DNA of 64,000 nt from JAHEFT01 sp963766195 (GCA_963766195.1 CAVXYY010000001.1:372001-436000); one strand, 5' to 3'; numbered from the stretch's first letter, positions 37,862 through 47,043 are shown. The notes: generated by a model not told the origin, from the letters alone. Program-made: numbers and translations.

Positions 37862-38031
37862 AATAACAGGCCCCTTCACGGGGCCTTTTATTTGTGGTCA
37901 TGGTGGATTGACACCGTATTGTCAGCTTCTCAAATCTTCTCAGCCACACGCTTCGGATGCGGCCTGTACTGGTTCCTTCGTACGTGACACTTTCCTGCGC
38001 ATCCGGGTTCAAATCCACCCATCACCACCAA
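37837..38031 (+). repeat. Direct repeat of the tRNA-Met 3' end (att-like)
   Basis: The last 25 bases of the tRNA plus one (37837–37862) are repeated exactly at 38006–38031, 169 bases downstream. Duplication of a tRNA 3' end is the usual footprint of a tyrosine-integrase element, with the copies acting as attL and attR. No integrase gene lies between, and the 143-base interval has no coding capacity I trust. An old, almost deleted element is the inference. Confidence 0.7.
37867..37893 (+). terminator. Intrinsic terminator of tRNA-Met
   Basis: Stem AGGCCCC / GGGGCCT with a five-base loop, followed by TTTATTT. Directly after the tRNA 3' end. Confidence 0.85.
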
Positions 38032-38051
38032 TCTAAGAAGGTGTATTCCGG

Positions 38052-38164
38052 TCACATGGTTAACACTTTGTCCGGTGCGAATGGATTAGGACCGGGTTCC
38101 ACCCGGTCCTGCTCCTGATCAAAGTAACCCAGATCATACTCCAAAAAGCTGACTTGAAAGGTCA
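38052..38164 (-). mobile_element. IS481-type transposase, C-terminal fragment
   Basis: Read on the minus strand, the last 37 codons of a transposase are visible: QVSFLEYDLGYFDQEQ then EPGPNPFAPDKVLTM and a stop at 38052. The DLGYFDxE and NPFxPKVL pattern is the standard ending of IS481-family integrases (DDE fold). No start and no catalytic core are present. A 9-base perfect hairpin (38088–38110) lies inside. A separate N-terminal fragment on the same strand is at 42536–42691. Confidence 0.72.
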
Positions 38165-38404
38165 TGGGGTCGAACTAATTTAACTTGTTGATATGAAAAA
38201 GGTAATATCTTCTCTGTGATGTTAAACAATCCTTAGAACCGCAATTTAGACCGAAAAACCCATGCTCTAATTACCTTTCCGTCCCTAATTCAAGGTTTCA
38301 AATTCTTAGGGCCTGTTTTTCGATAGGCAAATGGCCAGTTTAAGCTGATCTGCCGTCTGAAAAATTTGGGCTTTGTTGGTCGGATCAAAGCTTTCCGCTG
38401 GTCC

Positions 38405-38465
38405 GACCCGATTAACCGGACCCGATTAACCGGATCACTGACCCGATTAACCGACCGATTAACCG
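38405..38465. repeat. Short tandem repeat, GACCCGATTAACCG units
   Basis: Two perfect adjacent 14-base units (38405–38432), a seven-base interruption, a third perfect unit (38440–38453) and a fourth shortened one (38454–38465). The surrounding 38165–38404 holds no gene I can recognise. The array abuts the truncated acyl-CoA dehydrogenase remnant and may mark the recombination boundary. Confidence 0.85.
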
Positions 38466-38471
38466 ACACTG

Positions 38472-38744
38472 AAGGCGCGCAAGAACAGAGAGATAGTTGG
38501 CTCGGCCTCGGTTGAATACCTGATGTACTCGGGTTACATCACGATGGCCTATTTCTGGGCGAGAATGGCGCAGGTTGCCAATGAGAAAATCGCCGAAAAT
38601 CCTGAAAACATCGATTTTTACCGGGCCAAGGTGCGAACTGCCGAGTTCTATTTTGAACGCATATTTCCGCGGGCAAAGGTGCTGGCAAAAACCATGATGG
38701 CGAATCCGCGGTCATTGATGCAGATGACGAGCGAGCAGTTCTGA
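38472..38744 (+). pseudogene. Acyl-CoA dehydrogenase, C-terminal remnant
   Basis: The frame reads KARKNREIVGSASVEYLMYS, then GYITMAYFWARMAQVANEKI and FYRAKVRTAEFYFERIFPRA, to a stop at 38744. This is the C-terminal end of the acyl-CoA dehydrogenases that carry an extra C-terminal domain (FadE-like/DMSP-type dehydrogenases). The whole catalytic part is missing; the sequence upstream is the tandem repeat. The intact fadB gene follows 243 bases later, so a fadE–fadB–fadA order probably existed before the truncation. Confidence 0.82.
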
Positions 38745-38987
38745 TCTTCTGGTCATCTCAAGGGACCAATTGCGGGGTGTTTGACACAGAATCCTGGCAA
38801 GAAACAAGCACCCGGCTGGCCCGGTATTTCACCGGTAAAACGGGCCTGTTTTCGGGATTGATACCCTCATTCACCCAGCGTAAGATCGTAGGTAATTACA
38901 ACCGTTCCAATGTTACTGCCACTCTTCAGTCGGAGGTGTCGAAAGCGAGCTTTCCGCGCCCCCATTTGACTGAAAAAAGGAGATTTC

Positions 38988-41153
38988 ATGTCCGACAAAA
39001 CATTGTTTCAAGGAGACGCAATCAGAGCCGAACGAATCGACGGCGATATCGCCGAGATTGCCTTCGATTTGAAGGGCGAATCCATCAACAAGTTCGACGC
39101 GGCAACGCTCGGGGAACTGCGCCAGGCGGTTGACGCAATCAAGTCCGCCTCCGGCCTCAAGGGCGTCCTTTCGACCAGCACCAAAGGCGTGTTCATCGCC
39201 GGTGCTGATATCAAAGAGTTTGGCCAGCACTTCAAGATGTCGGACGAAGAGATGGCCGCGTGGCTGCATGAAACCCACAAGACATTCAACGACCTCGAAG
39301 ACCTCGACATTCCCAGCGTCGCCGCCATCAACGGCGCGGCACTCGGTGGTGGCTTCGAGTACTGCCTGGCGCATACCTATCGTGTGATGTCTACCAGCGC
39401 CAAGGTCGGCTTGCCAGAGACCAAGCTCGGTATCTTCCCGGGGTGGGGCGGTACCATTCGTCTGTCACGCCTCATCGGGGCTGATAATGCCATCGAATGG
39501 ATAGCCGGCGGCACGGACAACAGGCATGATGCGGCGCTGAAAGTTGGTGCGGTCGAAGTGGTCGTTGAGCCGGACCAGCTGCGCGAGGCGGCCCTCGACT
39601 TGCTGTCGCAGTGCATTGAAGGAAAGATCGATTGGCGTGCCAAGCGACAGGAAAAGCTGGAGCCGCTAACGCTCCGCTCGCCGATCGAAGGCATGATGGT
39701 CTTTACCGGCGCCAAGGGCTTTGTCCTGGCCAAGGCCGGAAACAACTATCCAGCGCCAATCGCAGCCATCAACGCGATGGAGCAGGGCGCTGCCTGCAAA
39801 CGGGACGACGCCATACCCTTTGAGATCGAGGGTTTCGTCAAAATGGCGCATACCCACGTGGCCGAATGCCTGGTGTCGATTTTCCTGTCGGACCAGTTCA
39901 ACAAGAAGAAGAGCAAGGCCCTTGCCAGGGCAGGGGGCGAGGTCAAGCACGCCGCTGTCCTCGGTGCCGGCATCATGGGCGGCGGTGTTGCCTATCAGTC
40001 GGCCTCCAAGGGAACACCGATCATCATGAAGGACATCGCTCCCGAGGCACTCGAACTCGGCATGGGCGAAGCGCAAAAACTGCTGGGCAAGCAGATCGAG
40101 CGCGGAAAGATCGACGTGGCCAAGATGGCCCAGGTCATTTCAATGATTTCGCCAACCCTGTCCTACGGCGACTTCAAAGCGGTCGACATCGTTGTTGAGG
40201 CGGTAGTCGAAAACGAGAAGATCAAAAAGTCCGTATTGGCGGACCTGGAGTCTCACGTCCGCGAGGACGCCATCCTCACCTCCAATACATCGACCATTTC
40301 GATCACCAGCCTGGCTGAAGGACTCAAGCGCCCCGAGAACTTCTGCGGCATGCATTTCTTCAACCCGGTACACATGATGCCGCTGGTGGAGGTCATCCGC
40401 GGCGAAAAGAGCAGCGATGCGGCTATTGCCACTACCGTTGCCTACGCTTTTGCCCTGGGCAAAACGCCGATTGTCGTTAACGACTGCGCCGGCTTCCTGG
40501 TTAACCGCATCCTCTTCCCCTACTTTGGCGGCCTGGCGGCGCTGATTAACGATGGTGTCGATTTCAAGCGCATTGACAAGGTGATGGAAAAATTCGGTTG
40601 GCCCATGGGTCCGGCCTATTTGAGCGACGTGGTTGGCATCGACACAGCCGTTCACGCCGGCAAGGTGATGGCCGAGGCCTTTCCCGACCGGATGCAGTTC
40701 TCCGATGACAACCCCATGGGTGTCATGGCCAGCCTGGGACGGTACGGGCAGAAAAACCTCAAGGGTTTCTACAAATACGAAATGGACAAGCGGGGCAAAC
40801 CGCGCAAGCAAGCGGATCCCGAAGCGGACGCCATCGTTGCCAAGCTGGCCAGGGAAACCCGGGAGGTATCCGACCAGGAGATCGTTGACCGGATGATGAT
40901 ACCGATGATCAATGAGAGTGTCCGGTGCCTGGAGGACAAGATCGTCGATACAGCGATGGAAGTTGATCTCGGCTTGATTTTCGGCCTGGGCTTCCCCCCG
41001 TTCCGTGGTGGCGCTTTGAAGTATGCCGACGCCATTGGGCTGAAGGATGTATGTGAGAGGGCCGCCGCTTATGACCGTCTTGGGAAGCTCTACGAGCCGC
41101 CACCTCTGCTACGGGAAATGGCAGACAACGGCAAGCAATTTTACCCGTTTTGA
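38988..41153 (+). CDS. fadB: Fatty acid oxidation complex alpha subunit
   Basis: 721 residues, normal for FadB. N-terminal enoyl-CoA hydratase/isomerase (STKGVFIAGADIKEF oxyanion loop; GLPETKLGIFPGWGG with the catalytic glutamate), then the NAD-binding 3-hydroxyacyl-CoA dehydrogenase domain (GAGIMGGGVAYQSASKG; GMHFFNPVHMMPLVEVI with catalytic His) and its C-terminal helical domain. It performs hydration and oxidation in beta-oxidation and pairs with FadA. Clear AAAGGAG ribosome site before the ATG. A FadB/FadJ distinction is not certain. Confidence 0.94.
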   Translation: MSDKTLFQGDAIRAERIDGDIAEIAFDLKGESINKFDAATLGELRQAVDAIKSASGLKGVLSTSTKGVFIAGADIKEFGQHFKMSDEEMAAWLHETHKTFNDLEDLDIPSVAAINGAALGGGFEYCLAHTYRVMSTSAKVGLPETKLGIFPGWGGTIRLSRLIGADNAIEWIAGGTDNRHDAALKVGAVEVVVEPDQLREAALDLLSQCIEGKIDWRAKRQEKLEPLTLRSPIEGMMVFTGAKGFVLAKAGNNYPAPIAAINAMEQGAACKRDDAIPFEIEGFVKMAHTHVAECLVSIFLSDQFNKKKSKALARAGGEVKHAAVLGAGIMGGGVAYQSASKGTPIIMKDIAPEALELGMGEAQKLLGKQIERGKIDVAKMAQVISMISPTLSYGDFKAVDIVVEAVVENEKIKKSVLADLESHVREDAILTSNTSTISITSLAEGLKRPENFCGMHFFNPVHMMPLVEVIRGEKSSDAAIATTVAYAFALGKTPIVVNDCAGFLVNRILFPYFGGLAALINDGVDFKRIDKVMEKFGWPMGPAYLSDVVGIDTAVHAGKVMAEAFPDRMQFSDDNPMGVMASLGRYGQKNLKGFYKYEMDKRGKPRKQADPEADAIVAKLARETREVSDQEIVDRMMIPMINESVRCLEDKIVDTAMEVDLGLIFGLGFPPFRGGALKYADAIGLKDVCERAAAYDRLGKLYEPPPLLREMADNGKQFYPF

Positions 41154-41179
41154 TCGGCAACGAGATCAGGAGAAAGATC

Positions 41180-42343
41180 ATGAGAGAAGCAGTAATCATC
41201 GACGCCGTCAGAACACCCATGGGCCGTTCCAAGGGAGGCATGTTCCGTAACCGGCGCGCTGAAAATATTTCCGCAGAAATGCTCGACGCCATGCTGGCGC
41301 GCAACGACAAGCTCGACCCCGGGGAGGTCGACGACATCATTTGGGGTTGCGCCCAACAAACCCTCGAGCAGGGCTTCAACATCGCCCGCTTTATCGGCCT
41401 GCAAACGACCATTCCGATAACGACCGGCGGCATGACCATCAACCGCCTGTGTGGCTCGTCGATGTCGGCGATCCACGTGGCAGCGGCCAACATCATGGCG
41501 GGGCTGGGTGACGTGTATGTTTGCGGCGGCACCGAGCACATGGGTCACGTTCCCATGAACCACGGTGTTGATCCCAATCCCAATGCCAGCAAGTACTTCG
41601 CCAAGGCCGCAGGATTGATGGGCCTCACCGCCGAAATGCTGTCCAAGATGCACCAGACCACCCGTGAAGCCCAGGATGAGTTTGCCTACCGCTCCCACCA
41701 GAACGCCCACCAGGCCACCGTCCAGGGCCGCTTCAAGGCAGAAATCATTCCCTTGCAGGGCCACGATAAAGACGGCCTGCTCCGGACTTTCGATTATGAC
41801 GAGGTGATCCGTCCCGAAACCACCCTGGAGGGCCTGGCCCAACTGAGGCCCGTCTTCGATCCGAAGAACGGCACCGTCACCGCGGGTAACGCTTCGGCGA
41901 TTTCCGATGGCGCGTCCGCCGTGATCGTCATGTCCGGGGAACGAGCAAAGGCCCTGGGTATCGAACCGCTGGCGAGGATCAGGAGCATGGCCAGTGTCGG
42001 CCTCGATCCATCCATCATGGGCTACGGACCGGTTCCCGCCACACAGAAGGCCCTGGCACTTGCGGGACTCAAAGTCGACGATATTGATATGTGGGAGCTC
42101 AACGAGGCTTTCGCGGCCCAGTCCCTGCCTGTACTGAAAGACCTCGGGCTGCTCGACAAGGCCACTGAAATGGTCAACCTCAACGGTGGAGCCATCGCTC
42201 TTGGCCATCCCCTTGGATGCTCCGGGTCGAGGATAGTCGGTACCTTGCTGCATATCATGAAGGACAAGGGCTCGAAGCTTGGAGTCGCTGCGATGTGCAT
42301 CGGTATCGGACAGGGTGTCGCCACGGTTTTAGAGCGCGACTGA
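41180..42343 (+). CDS. fadA: 3-ketoacyl-CoA thiolase (beta subunit)
   Basis: 387 residues from ATG 41180, which has AGGAG upstream. Thiolase residues: acyl-accepting C91 in INRLCGSSMSAIH, H343 in GGAIALGHPLGCSGSR and C373 in AMCIGIGQG. The GHP and NEAFA motifs (WELNEAFAAQ) are intact. It releases acetyl-CoA at the last step of each beta-oxidation cycle and forms a complex with FadB, whose stop lies 26 bases upstream. Confidence 0.94.
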   Translation: MREAVIIDAVRTPMGRSKGGMFRNRRAENISAEMLDAMLARNDKLDPGEVDDIIWGCAQQTLEQGFNIARFIGLQTTIPITTGGMTINRLCGSSMSAIHVAAANIMAGLGDVYVCGGTEHMGHVPMNHGVDPNPNASKYFAKAAGLMGLTAEMLSKMHQTTREAQDEFAYRSHQNAHQATVQGRFKAEIIPLQGHDKDGLLRTFDYDEVIRPETTLEGLAQLRPVFDPKNGTVTAGNASAISDGASAVIVMSGERAKALGIEPLARIRSMASVGLDPSIMGYGPVPATQKALALAGLKVDDIDMWELNEAFAAQSLPVLKDLGLLDKATEMVNLNGGAIALGHPLGCSGSRIVGTLLHIMKDKGSKLGVAAMCIGIGQGVATVLERD

Positions 42344-42359
42344 TATTGCCCGGTGTAAA

Positions 42360-42541
42360 CGGTTTCTATCCAAAAGGGTGGCTGTTGTCGGGGTTTCTGC
42401 AAAGCCGGACAACCTGGGCCGGAACATCATGCTGAACCTGATCGACTTCGGCTTTGAAGGGGTCGTCTATCCGGTTGGCCCCAGTGGTGGCGTCATTACT
42501 TCGAGGCGTATCTACGAGTCCGTTTCTGATATCCCTGATCA
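42360..42541 (+). pseudogene. NDP-forming acyl-CoA synthetase, N-terminal remnant
   Basis: The frame gives RVAVVGVSAKPDNLGRNIML, then NLIDFGFEGVVYPVGPSGG and IYESVSDIPD. This is the start of the CoA-binding (Rossmann) domain of ADP/GDP-forming acyl-CoA synthetases (GVS-x-x-P-x-x-x-G and G-x-VYPV motifs). It breaks at about 42535–42541, exactly where an antisense IS481-type transposase fragment begins. The remaining 600-plus residues are absent. It lies directly after fadA, so it may once have been the next gene in a fatty-acid operon. Confidence 0.72.
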
Positions 42542-42691
42542 GCTTGTCGCGAATCTTGGGAGCCCCCCAGGTGGGGTACTCCTTTTTGATACCCAGAATC
42601 GTCCGCTCGACCTGGTAGGGCAACTGGTTGGCTTGTCGGCAAGGTGCTCGGCTGTGGTCATATAATCCATTCAGAATATTCTGTAGGCTAT
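42536..42691 (-). mobile_element. IS481-type transposase, N-terminal-region fragment
   Basis: On the minus strand: NILNGLYDHSRAPCRQANQL, then PYQVERTILGIKKEYPTWGA and PKIRDKLIR. The D-R/H-S-R-x-P and TWGAPKIRDKL motifs belong to the HTH region of IS481-family transposases. The frame is cut at the acyl-CoA synthetase remnant, with the sequence CCTGATCA shared by both. No start codon or terminal inverted repeat is obvious on the outer side. Confidence 0.75.
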
Positions 42692-42926
42692 CTGTCGATA
42701 AGCAGACTGCACGACACTGTTGTGCTATTAATAACTATGAGTTGGTGCAGTTTAGCCTGATAGCTGACCCGTACAGAAGCTCACAGGTGGTTGCCAGGAG
42801 TTCGACATCCAGGACCGTATCGCTTACCTTGGATACAATTCCATGTCGCTGCCAAGGTAAATATCGTACTAAACAGTCCGGTCTTTAACTTGTTAACCGT
42901 GTTCACAAAAGGTTGAGAAACGGAAG

Positions 42927-43946
42927 ATGATTGAAAAATTACGAATGCGAACGTTTCTGCACAAGCGGTTCCCTTGGCTGGTGGCCAATGCTTTAACGAT
43001 GGCAGCGTTGCTATTCCTGCCGACCCAGGCGGTATTGGCGGATTGCAGCGGGTTCCCGATAGTGCTTTCAAGCCAGACTGCTGTTGACAATTTTCAAAGC
43101 AACTACGGGCCCTGTATTACCGTCTCTGGAAATCTTGAAATTTATGGTAATACCGTTATCGATCTCACTCCACTTTCGGATTTGACAACGATCACTGGAT
43201 ATCTTTCCATCAGCAACTCAACATCACTGGTTAGCCTTGCCGGATTGGAAAACCTTGAAACGATTGGGGTTCGGCTGAGCATTGAGAACACCACTAACCT
43301 CATCAACCTGGCCGGACTGTCTGGCCTGACTACACTGGGCAGCCTGTCTATTTCAAATAATTCGGCGCTCAATAGCCTCAATGGATTACCCGCTGCGTTC
43401 GATGATATGAGTTTCATCATCATCGCTAATAACTTGACTCTGCCCAACCTCAATGGATTACCTTCGGTGGCAAACCTTGTGCAAAGCATTGCTGTTACCG
43501 GAAACTCGAATTTGACTGATGTTTCTGACCTTTCGTTGATTGATTTCGTCGATGAGGCGATGCCTACAAGTATGGTAATAATTACTGATAACCCATTGTT
43601 ACCCGGTCTGAATGGGTTTCCGTTTAACACAAAAGTGGGTCGTTTCGAAATCCGCGATAACGACGTGTTAAGCAATCTGGATGGAGCATCAGGCCTGGTT
43701 GAGGTCTGGGGGTTCCTCAGGGTGTCGGGGAACCCCATGTTGAGTGATTGTTCAGCTTTGACGACGGTGCTGGATGATGTGGACGACGGTGGTCCAGGGC
43801 CGTCCGCTCTTCCCGATCCGCCCGATAGCCCTGCTGGCGAAGTGATCATTGGCTCAAACCTGGAGGGTTGCAACACCATAGAGGAAATCGTTGGTTCTGC
43901 ACCGGATGGGCTTATCCTCAAGGATGGCTTTGAGGGTCCGGGTTAG
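42927..43946 (+). CDS. Secreted receptor-L-domain-like repeat protein with DGFE tail
   Basis: 339 residues. Signal peptide (VANALTMAALLFLPTQAVLA), then repeats of the receptor L-domain/leucine-rich type: VSGNLEIYGN, ITGYLSISNSTSLVSLAGLE, TLGSLSISNNSALNSLNGLP, VWGFLRVSGNPMLSDCSAL, building a right-handed beta-helix. It ends GLILKDGFEGPG. The same kind of tail closes the neighbouring subtilase. Base composition is lower in GC than in neighbouring housekeeping genes, fitting an accessory gene. The ligand is unknown. Confidence 0.78.
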   Translation: MIEKLRMRTFLHKRFPWLVANALTMAALLFLPTQAVLADCSGFPIVLSSQTAVDNFQSNYGPCITVSGNLEIYGNTVIDLTPLSDLTTITGYLSISNSTSLVSLAGLENLETIGVRLSIENTTNLINLAGLSGLTTLGSLSISNNSALNSLNGLPAAFDDMSFIIIANNLTLPNLNGLPSVANLVQSIAVTGNSNLTDVSDLSLIDFVDEAMPTSMVIITDNPLLPGLNGFPFNTKVGRFEIRDNDVLSNLDGASGLVEVWGFLRVSGNPMLSDCSALTTVLDDVDDGGPGPSALPDPPDSPAGEVIIGSNLEGCNTIEEIVGSAPDGLILKDGFEGPG

Positions 43947-44140
43947 GCAGAACCAACGATCAAATCAGTACAGCGCACAGGAACTATTCGAATGGCACAC
44001 GTGATAAATGTACCCAGCCCCTTTCTTAAGCCCCTTTTTTCCAACCACCAAAAATTACATGAAGCTGAAGTTCCTGCTGCTTCGAGGTCCGTCCAGGGGT
44101 GTATGGCTGAATAAAGTCGCTAGACTGCCAAAACCAGCGC

Positions 44141-46747
44141 TTAACCTCCGCCTTCGAAACCGTCGCTGAACAGGATCGCAGATGGTCCGGGCAGGGTTGT
44201 GAAGCTCCAGGTGCATCCACGCACACTGCCTTCGGCGTTAACCTCGTCGATCCGCCAGTAATAGGTCGTCCCCTCTGTCAGTGGACCCGGATCGAAGGTC
44301 GTGCCGGACTGGTTACCCCGGAAGTCGCCCGGTCCCAGCGGAACGGCCGTACCGAAGTAGATGTCGTGCGAGTTGGCGGCCGTTCCCGGTCCCCAGCCGA
44401 TGCTGACGCCCAGCCCCACGCCAGAGGCACCGTCATCCGGGTTCGGGCTGTCGGCGGGGCCCGGCAGATTCGCCGTCTGCCCCTGGGCGCTGAACACCTC
44501 CAGTTCGACATCATCGATCTGCCAGAGGTTACCTTCGCCCACGCCGTTGGTGTCGTAGCGGAATCGCACCATCGCATTGGCCTGCCCTGCAAGCGATGCG
44601 GACAGATCAAGCACGACGCGCTTTGGATCATGGATTTCCCCGACGTCCTGCCATACCTGCGTCCAATCCGCCCCTCCATTCGTGCTGACGTCGACGTTGA
44701 TCGATTCCAGCAGGTCAAAGAAGAAGTAACTGCTAAACCGCAAAACGGCGCCAACGGCCGCCGACAGATCCAGAACAGGCGTCCGCAGGGAAGTTTCAGT
44801 CTGGTTGATGTAATTGTTATCCACCATCGCGAACGGTCCGTTGCCGCCGGTATGGTTGTCGTAACGAAGATCGTTCAATATCGGCGAATTGACGGTCCAG
44901 TCGATCCCTTCGACCGTGTCAATGCTCCAGCCTTCGGGCAAGCCGTCCAGAAAGTCTTCTTTGAAAGCGAAGTCGCCCGGAACCGGCGGCGCATCCACGC
45001 TGATGATCAGAGAATAGTCCTGTGGTGCGTCATCGAGTAACGCACCTTTGTGGTGGATTTCGACGGTATAGCTGCAGGTGTCGGCGCGGATCCGCACCTG
45101 CTCCACGTTGTCGCGCACGTTGTCGCCGGTCGTTGCCGGCGCCGCCGGGTTGGCGGGATCGAGCACCCATGGCATCCATGTATTAGCCCCGCGGAACACG
45201 CGCAAATCGAGGTCGTTGACCAGCATCAGGTCGGGCGGGTCGAGTGACGGGGCCGGCGGAGTTCCGGGCGGATCGGCCCAGACCAGCGTGGCCGTAAGCA
45301 CGGAGTCGGGTTGGTCAACGCTGACGGCATAACTGTCTGCGGCGCCATTGACGAGGCTGCCCTCGATGATCTGATGGCCGTCGCCCTCACCACTGATGAG
45401 CTCGGCGGCGGATTGGGTATTCAGTAAACCCCAGCCAAAGGCATAGTCCGGTCCGGGCGCCTCTCCGGCCTCGTCGGCGGCATGAATCGCAAGTGCTTTC
45501 AGGGTTGCCGCGCGCATGTAGTTGTCCGTCCCGTGCAGGTTTTCGTAGTGCTCTTGCAGGAGTAGCAGCGAACCACTTACATTGGGTGCGGCCTGCGACG
45601 TGCCGGCTGCGAAGCCGTAAAGCTCCGGCGGTGACCATGCCGAGTAAAGGAAGGACCCGTTGCCGACCAGGTCGGGTTTGATTCGCCCGTCGTCGGTCGG
45701 GCCCCAGCCGCTAAACAAGGTCATGGCAACCTGTCCTGCCCCCCCTAGCGGGAAGTAACCGCCCGGCAAATCATCCACGGCGCCTACGGTCAGGATATTC
45801 TTGGCCCCGGCATGCGTCGGCAGGCAATCGTAGCCGTCGGGCGCGCAGTCGGGGGGGCGTTCGACCGTTGACGTTTCGACGGGATTACCATCCTGGTCAA
45901 CGATGGTGTATTCCTCACCGGGTTCCGGCCCGAGGTCCAGGCGATCATTGCCGGCAGCCTTGACTATAAGGAAGTACGGTGCCTCGAAGGCGATCTGGTC
46001 CCATAGGGCCGACTCCGTGTCGTAAAAACCGAAATTGGCATCCTCCAGATCGTTTGGATCCGAACCACCGATCCACCACCAATTGTTAGGTGGATCCTCG
46101 CCATACGGTATCCATCCGGCGGCGACACCATAGGAATGGTTCGAAACCAATTGCCCGGCCGCCGCTGCAGCCGCCATCTCCGCCGAGTCGGAATTCCAGT
46201 CGTAGGCATCCAGATTCGCGGCCCACGCCATGCCCTGAGTATCCGGATAAAGCGCGCCGGAGCCTATCAGCGTTCCCGCTACGTGCGTGGAGTGCCCGTT
46301 GATTTCGGTCGCGCCGTCAACCTGCGTGACGCGCCCGATCAGGTCCCAGTGATCGGCGTACACGGCACCGCCGTCCCACTCGGCCATGGTCATGCCGGAA
46401 CCGTTGAGAGCCAGCCCGGCGGACCCACCTGGCCAAACTTCATCGGTCGAAACAGTCTGTGCTGCGAGGATATTGTTGGTGATGTAAAAGACCGGTCCAA
46501 CGCCTGGAACGATGCGCTGCAACTCCAGCACCCCTCCATTCGGCAGGACCCGGCGCATTGGAATCCCCGCGCGAGCTGCAAAAACGCGCGCCTGTGCACG
46601 GTCAGCGGCATCGCGTTGCTGGAGCGTTGCAGCCAGTGTCTTCAGCTTTGCCTGGTGGGTGCGGGCCGCCACGGTGCTTTGCGCAACCGCCTGGCCAGCA
46701 AAGCCAAGTATGAAAACCAATACCCCTGATTTCAGAAAGTTCATCAT
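44141..46747 (-). CDS. Secreted S8 subtilisin-like peptidase with DGFE tail
   Basis: 868 residues. Signal peptide ending GQAVAQ. Catalytic triad D125 (MAEWDGG), H152 (NGHSTHVAGT) and S384 (AAGTSQAAPNVSG), with oxyanion Asn in VKAAGND. After the catalytic domain come a proprotein-convertase-like beta domain (ATLVWADPPGTPP; LVNDLDLRV), a jelly-roll/MAM-like module (FRYDTNGVGEGNLWQIDDVEL), a fibronectin-III-like module (GTTYYWRIDEVNAEG) and the terminal ILFSDGFEGGG. The architecture suits an extracellular protease acting on proteins. Convergent with the L-domain gene. Confidence 0.92.
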   Translation of the reverse strand: MMNFLKSGVLVFILGFAGQAVAQSTVAARTHQAKLKTLAATLQQRDAADRAQARVFAARAGIPMRRVLPNGGVLELQRIVPGVGPVFYITNNILAAQTVSTDEVWPGGSAGLALNGSGMTMAEWDGGAVYADHWDLIGRVTQVDGATEINGHSTHVAGTLIGSGALYPDTQGMAWAANLDAYDWNSDSAEMAAAAAAGQLVSNHSYGVAAGWIPYGEDPPNNWWWIGGSDPNDLEDANFGFYDTESALWDQIAFEAPYFLIVKAAGNDRLDLGPEPGEEYTIVDQDGNPVETSTVERPPDCAPDGYDCLPTHAGAKNILTVGAVDDLPGGYFPLGGAGQVAMTLFSGWGPTDDGRIKPDLVGNGSFLYSAWSPPELYGFAAGTSQAAPNVSGSLLLLQEHYENLHGTDNYMRAATLKALAIHAADEAGEAPGPDYAFGWGLLNTQSAAELISGEGDGHQIIEGSLVNGAADSYAVSVDQPDSVLTATLVWADPPGTPPAPSLDPPDLMLVNDLDLRVFRGANTWMPWVLDPANPAAPATTGDNVRDNVEQVRIRADTCSYTVEIHHKGALLDDAPQDYSLIISVDAPPVPGDFAFKEDFLDGLPEGWSIDTVEGIDWTVNSPILNDLRYDNHTGGNGPFAMVDNNYINQTETSLRTPVLDLSAAVGAVLRFSSYFFFDLLESINVDVSTNGGADWTQVWQDVGEIHDPKRVVLDLSASLAGQANAMVRFRYDTNGVGEGNLWQIDDVELEVFSAQGQTANLPGPADSPNPDDGASGVGLGVSIGWGPGTAANSHDIYFGTAVPLGPGDFRGNQSGTTFDPGPLTEGTTYYWRIDEVNAEGSVRGCTWSFTTLPGPSAILFSDGFEGGG

Positions 46748-47043
46748 ACAAATCCCTTTACTCGTCCCCCAATTTCCCGGCTGTTGCCCACTCCTTGTGG
46801 CGATACAGCCTGATGAACATTATAGACCTGATCGAAACGAAATTGGGAAGGACTGCTTGTGACCCGACGCGGACATCAAAGATCTTTCTGAAATTTCAGT
46901 TAATCCAGCTTACCTCGAGGTTGATTTGTTGAGATCTCCGGACTGGAGAAGTCATCGCAACAAAGTCAGGCCAAACAGTTCGCCCGGTTATCTACCACCC
47001 GCTGTGTTCGCCGAAAAGGCAGCCTGATATGGAGCATTTCCCC
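46748..47043. other. Intergenic, no gene seen
   Basis: Upstream region of the subtilase gene, presumably holding its promoter. I see no convincing coding sequence or RNA gene. It runs into a tRNA-tail-like repeat at 47044. Confidence 0.5.

Noticed and set aside
37818..38018. Minus-strand frame ending in GGFEPPTSAL
   Set aside because: The last residues are the antisense translation of the tRNA-Met 3' arm, a common false protein. No ribosome site, and it overlaps the tRNA and terminator.
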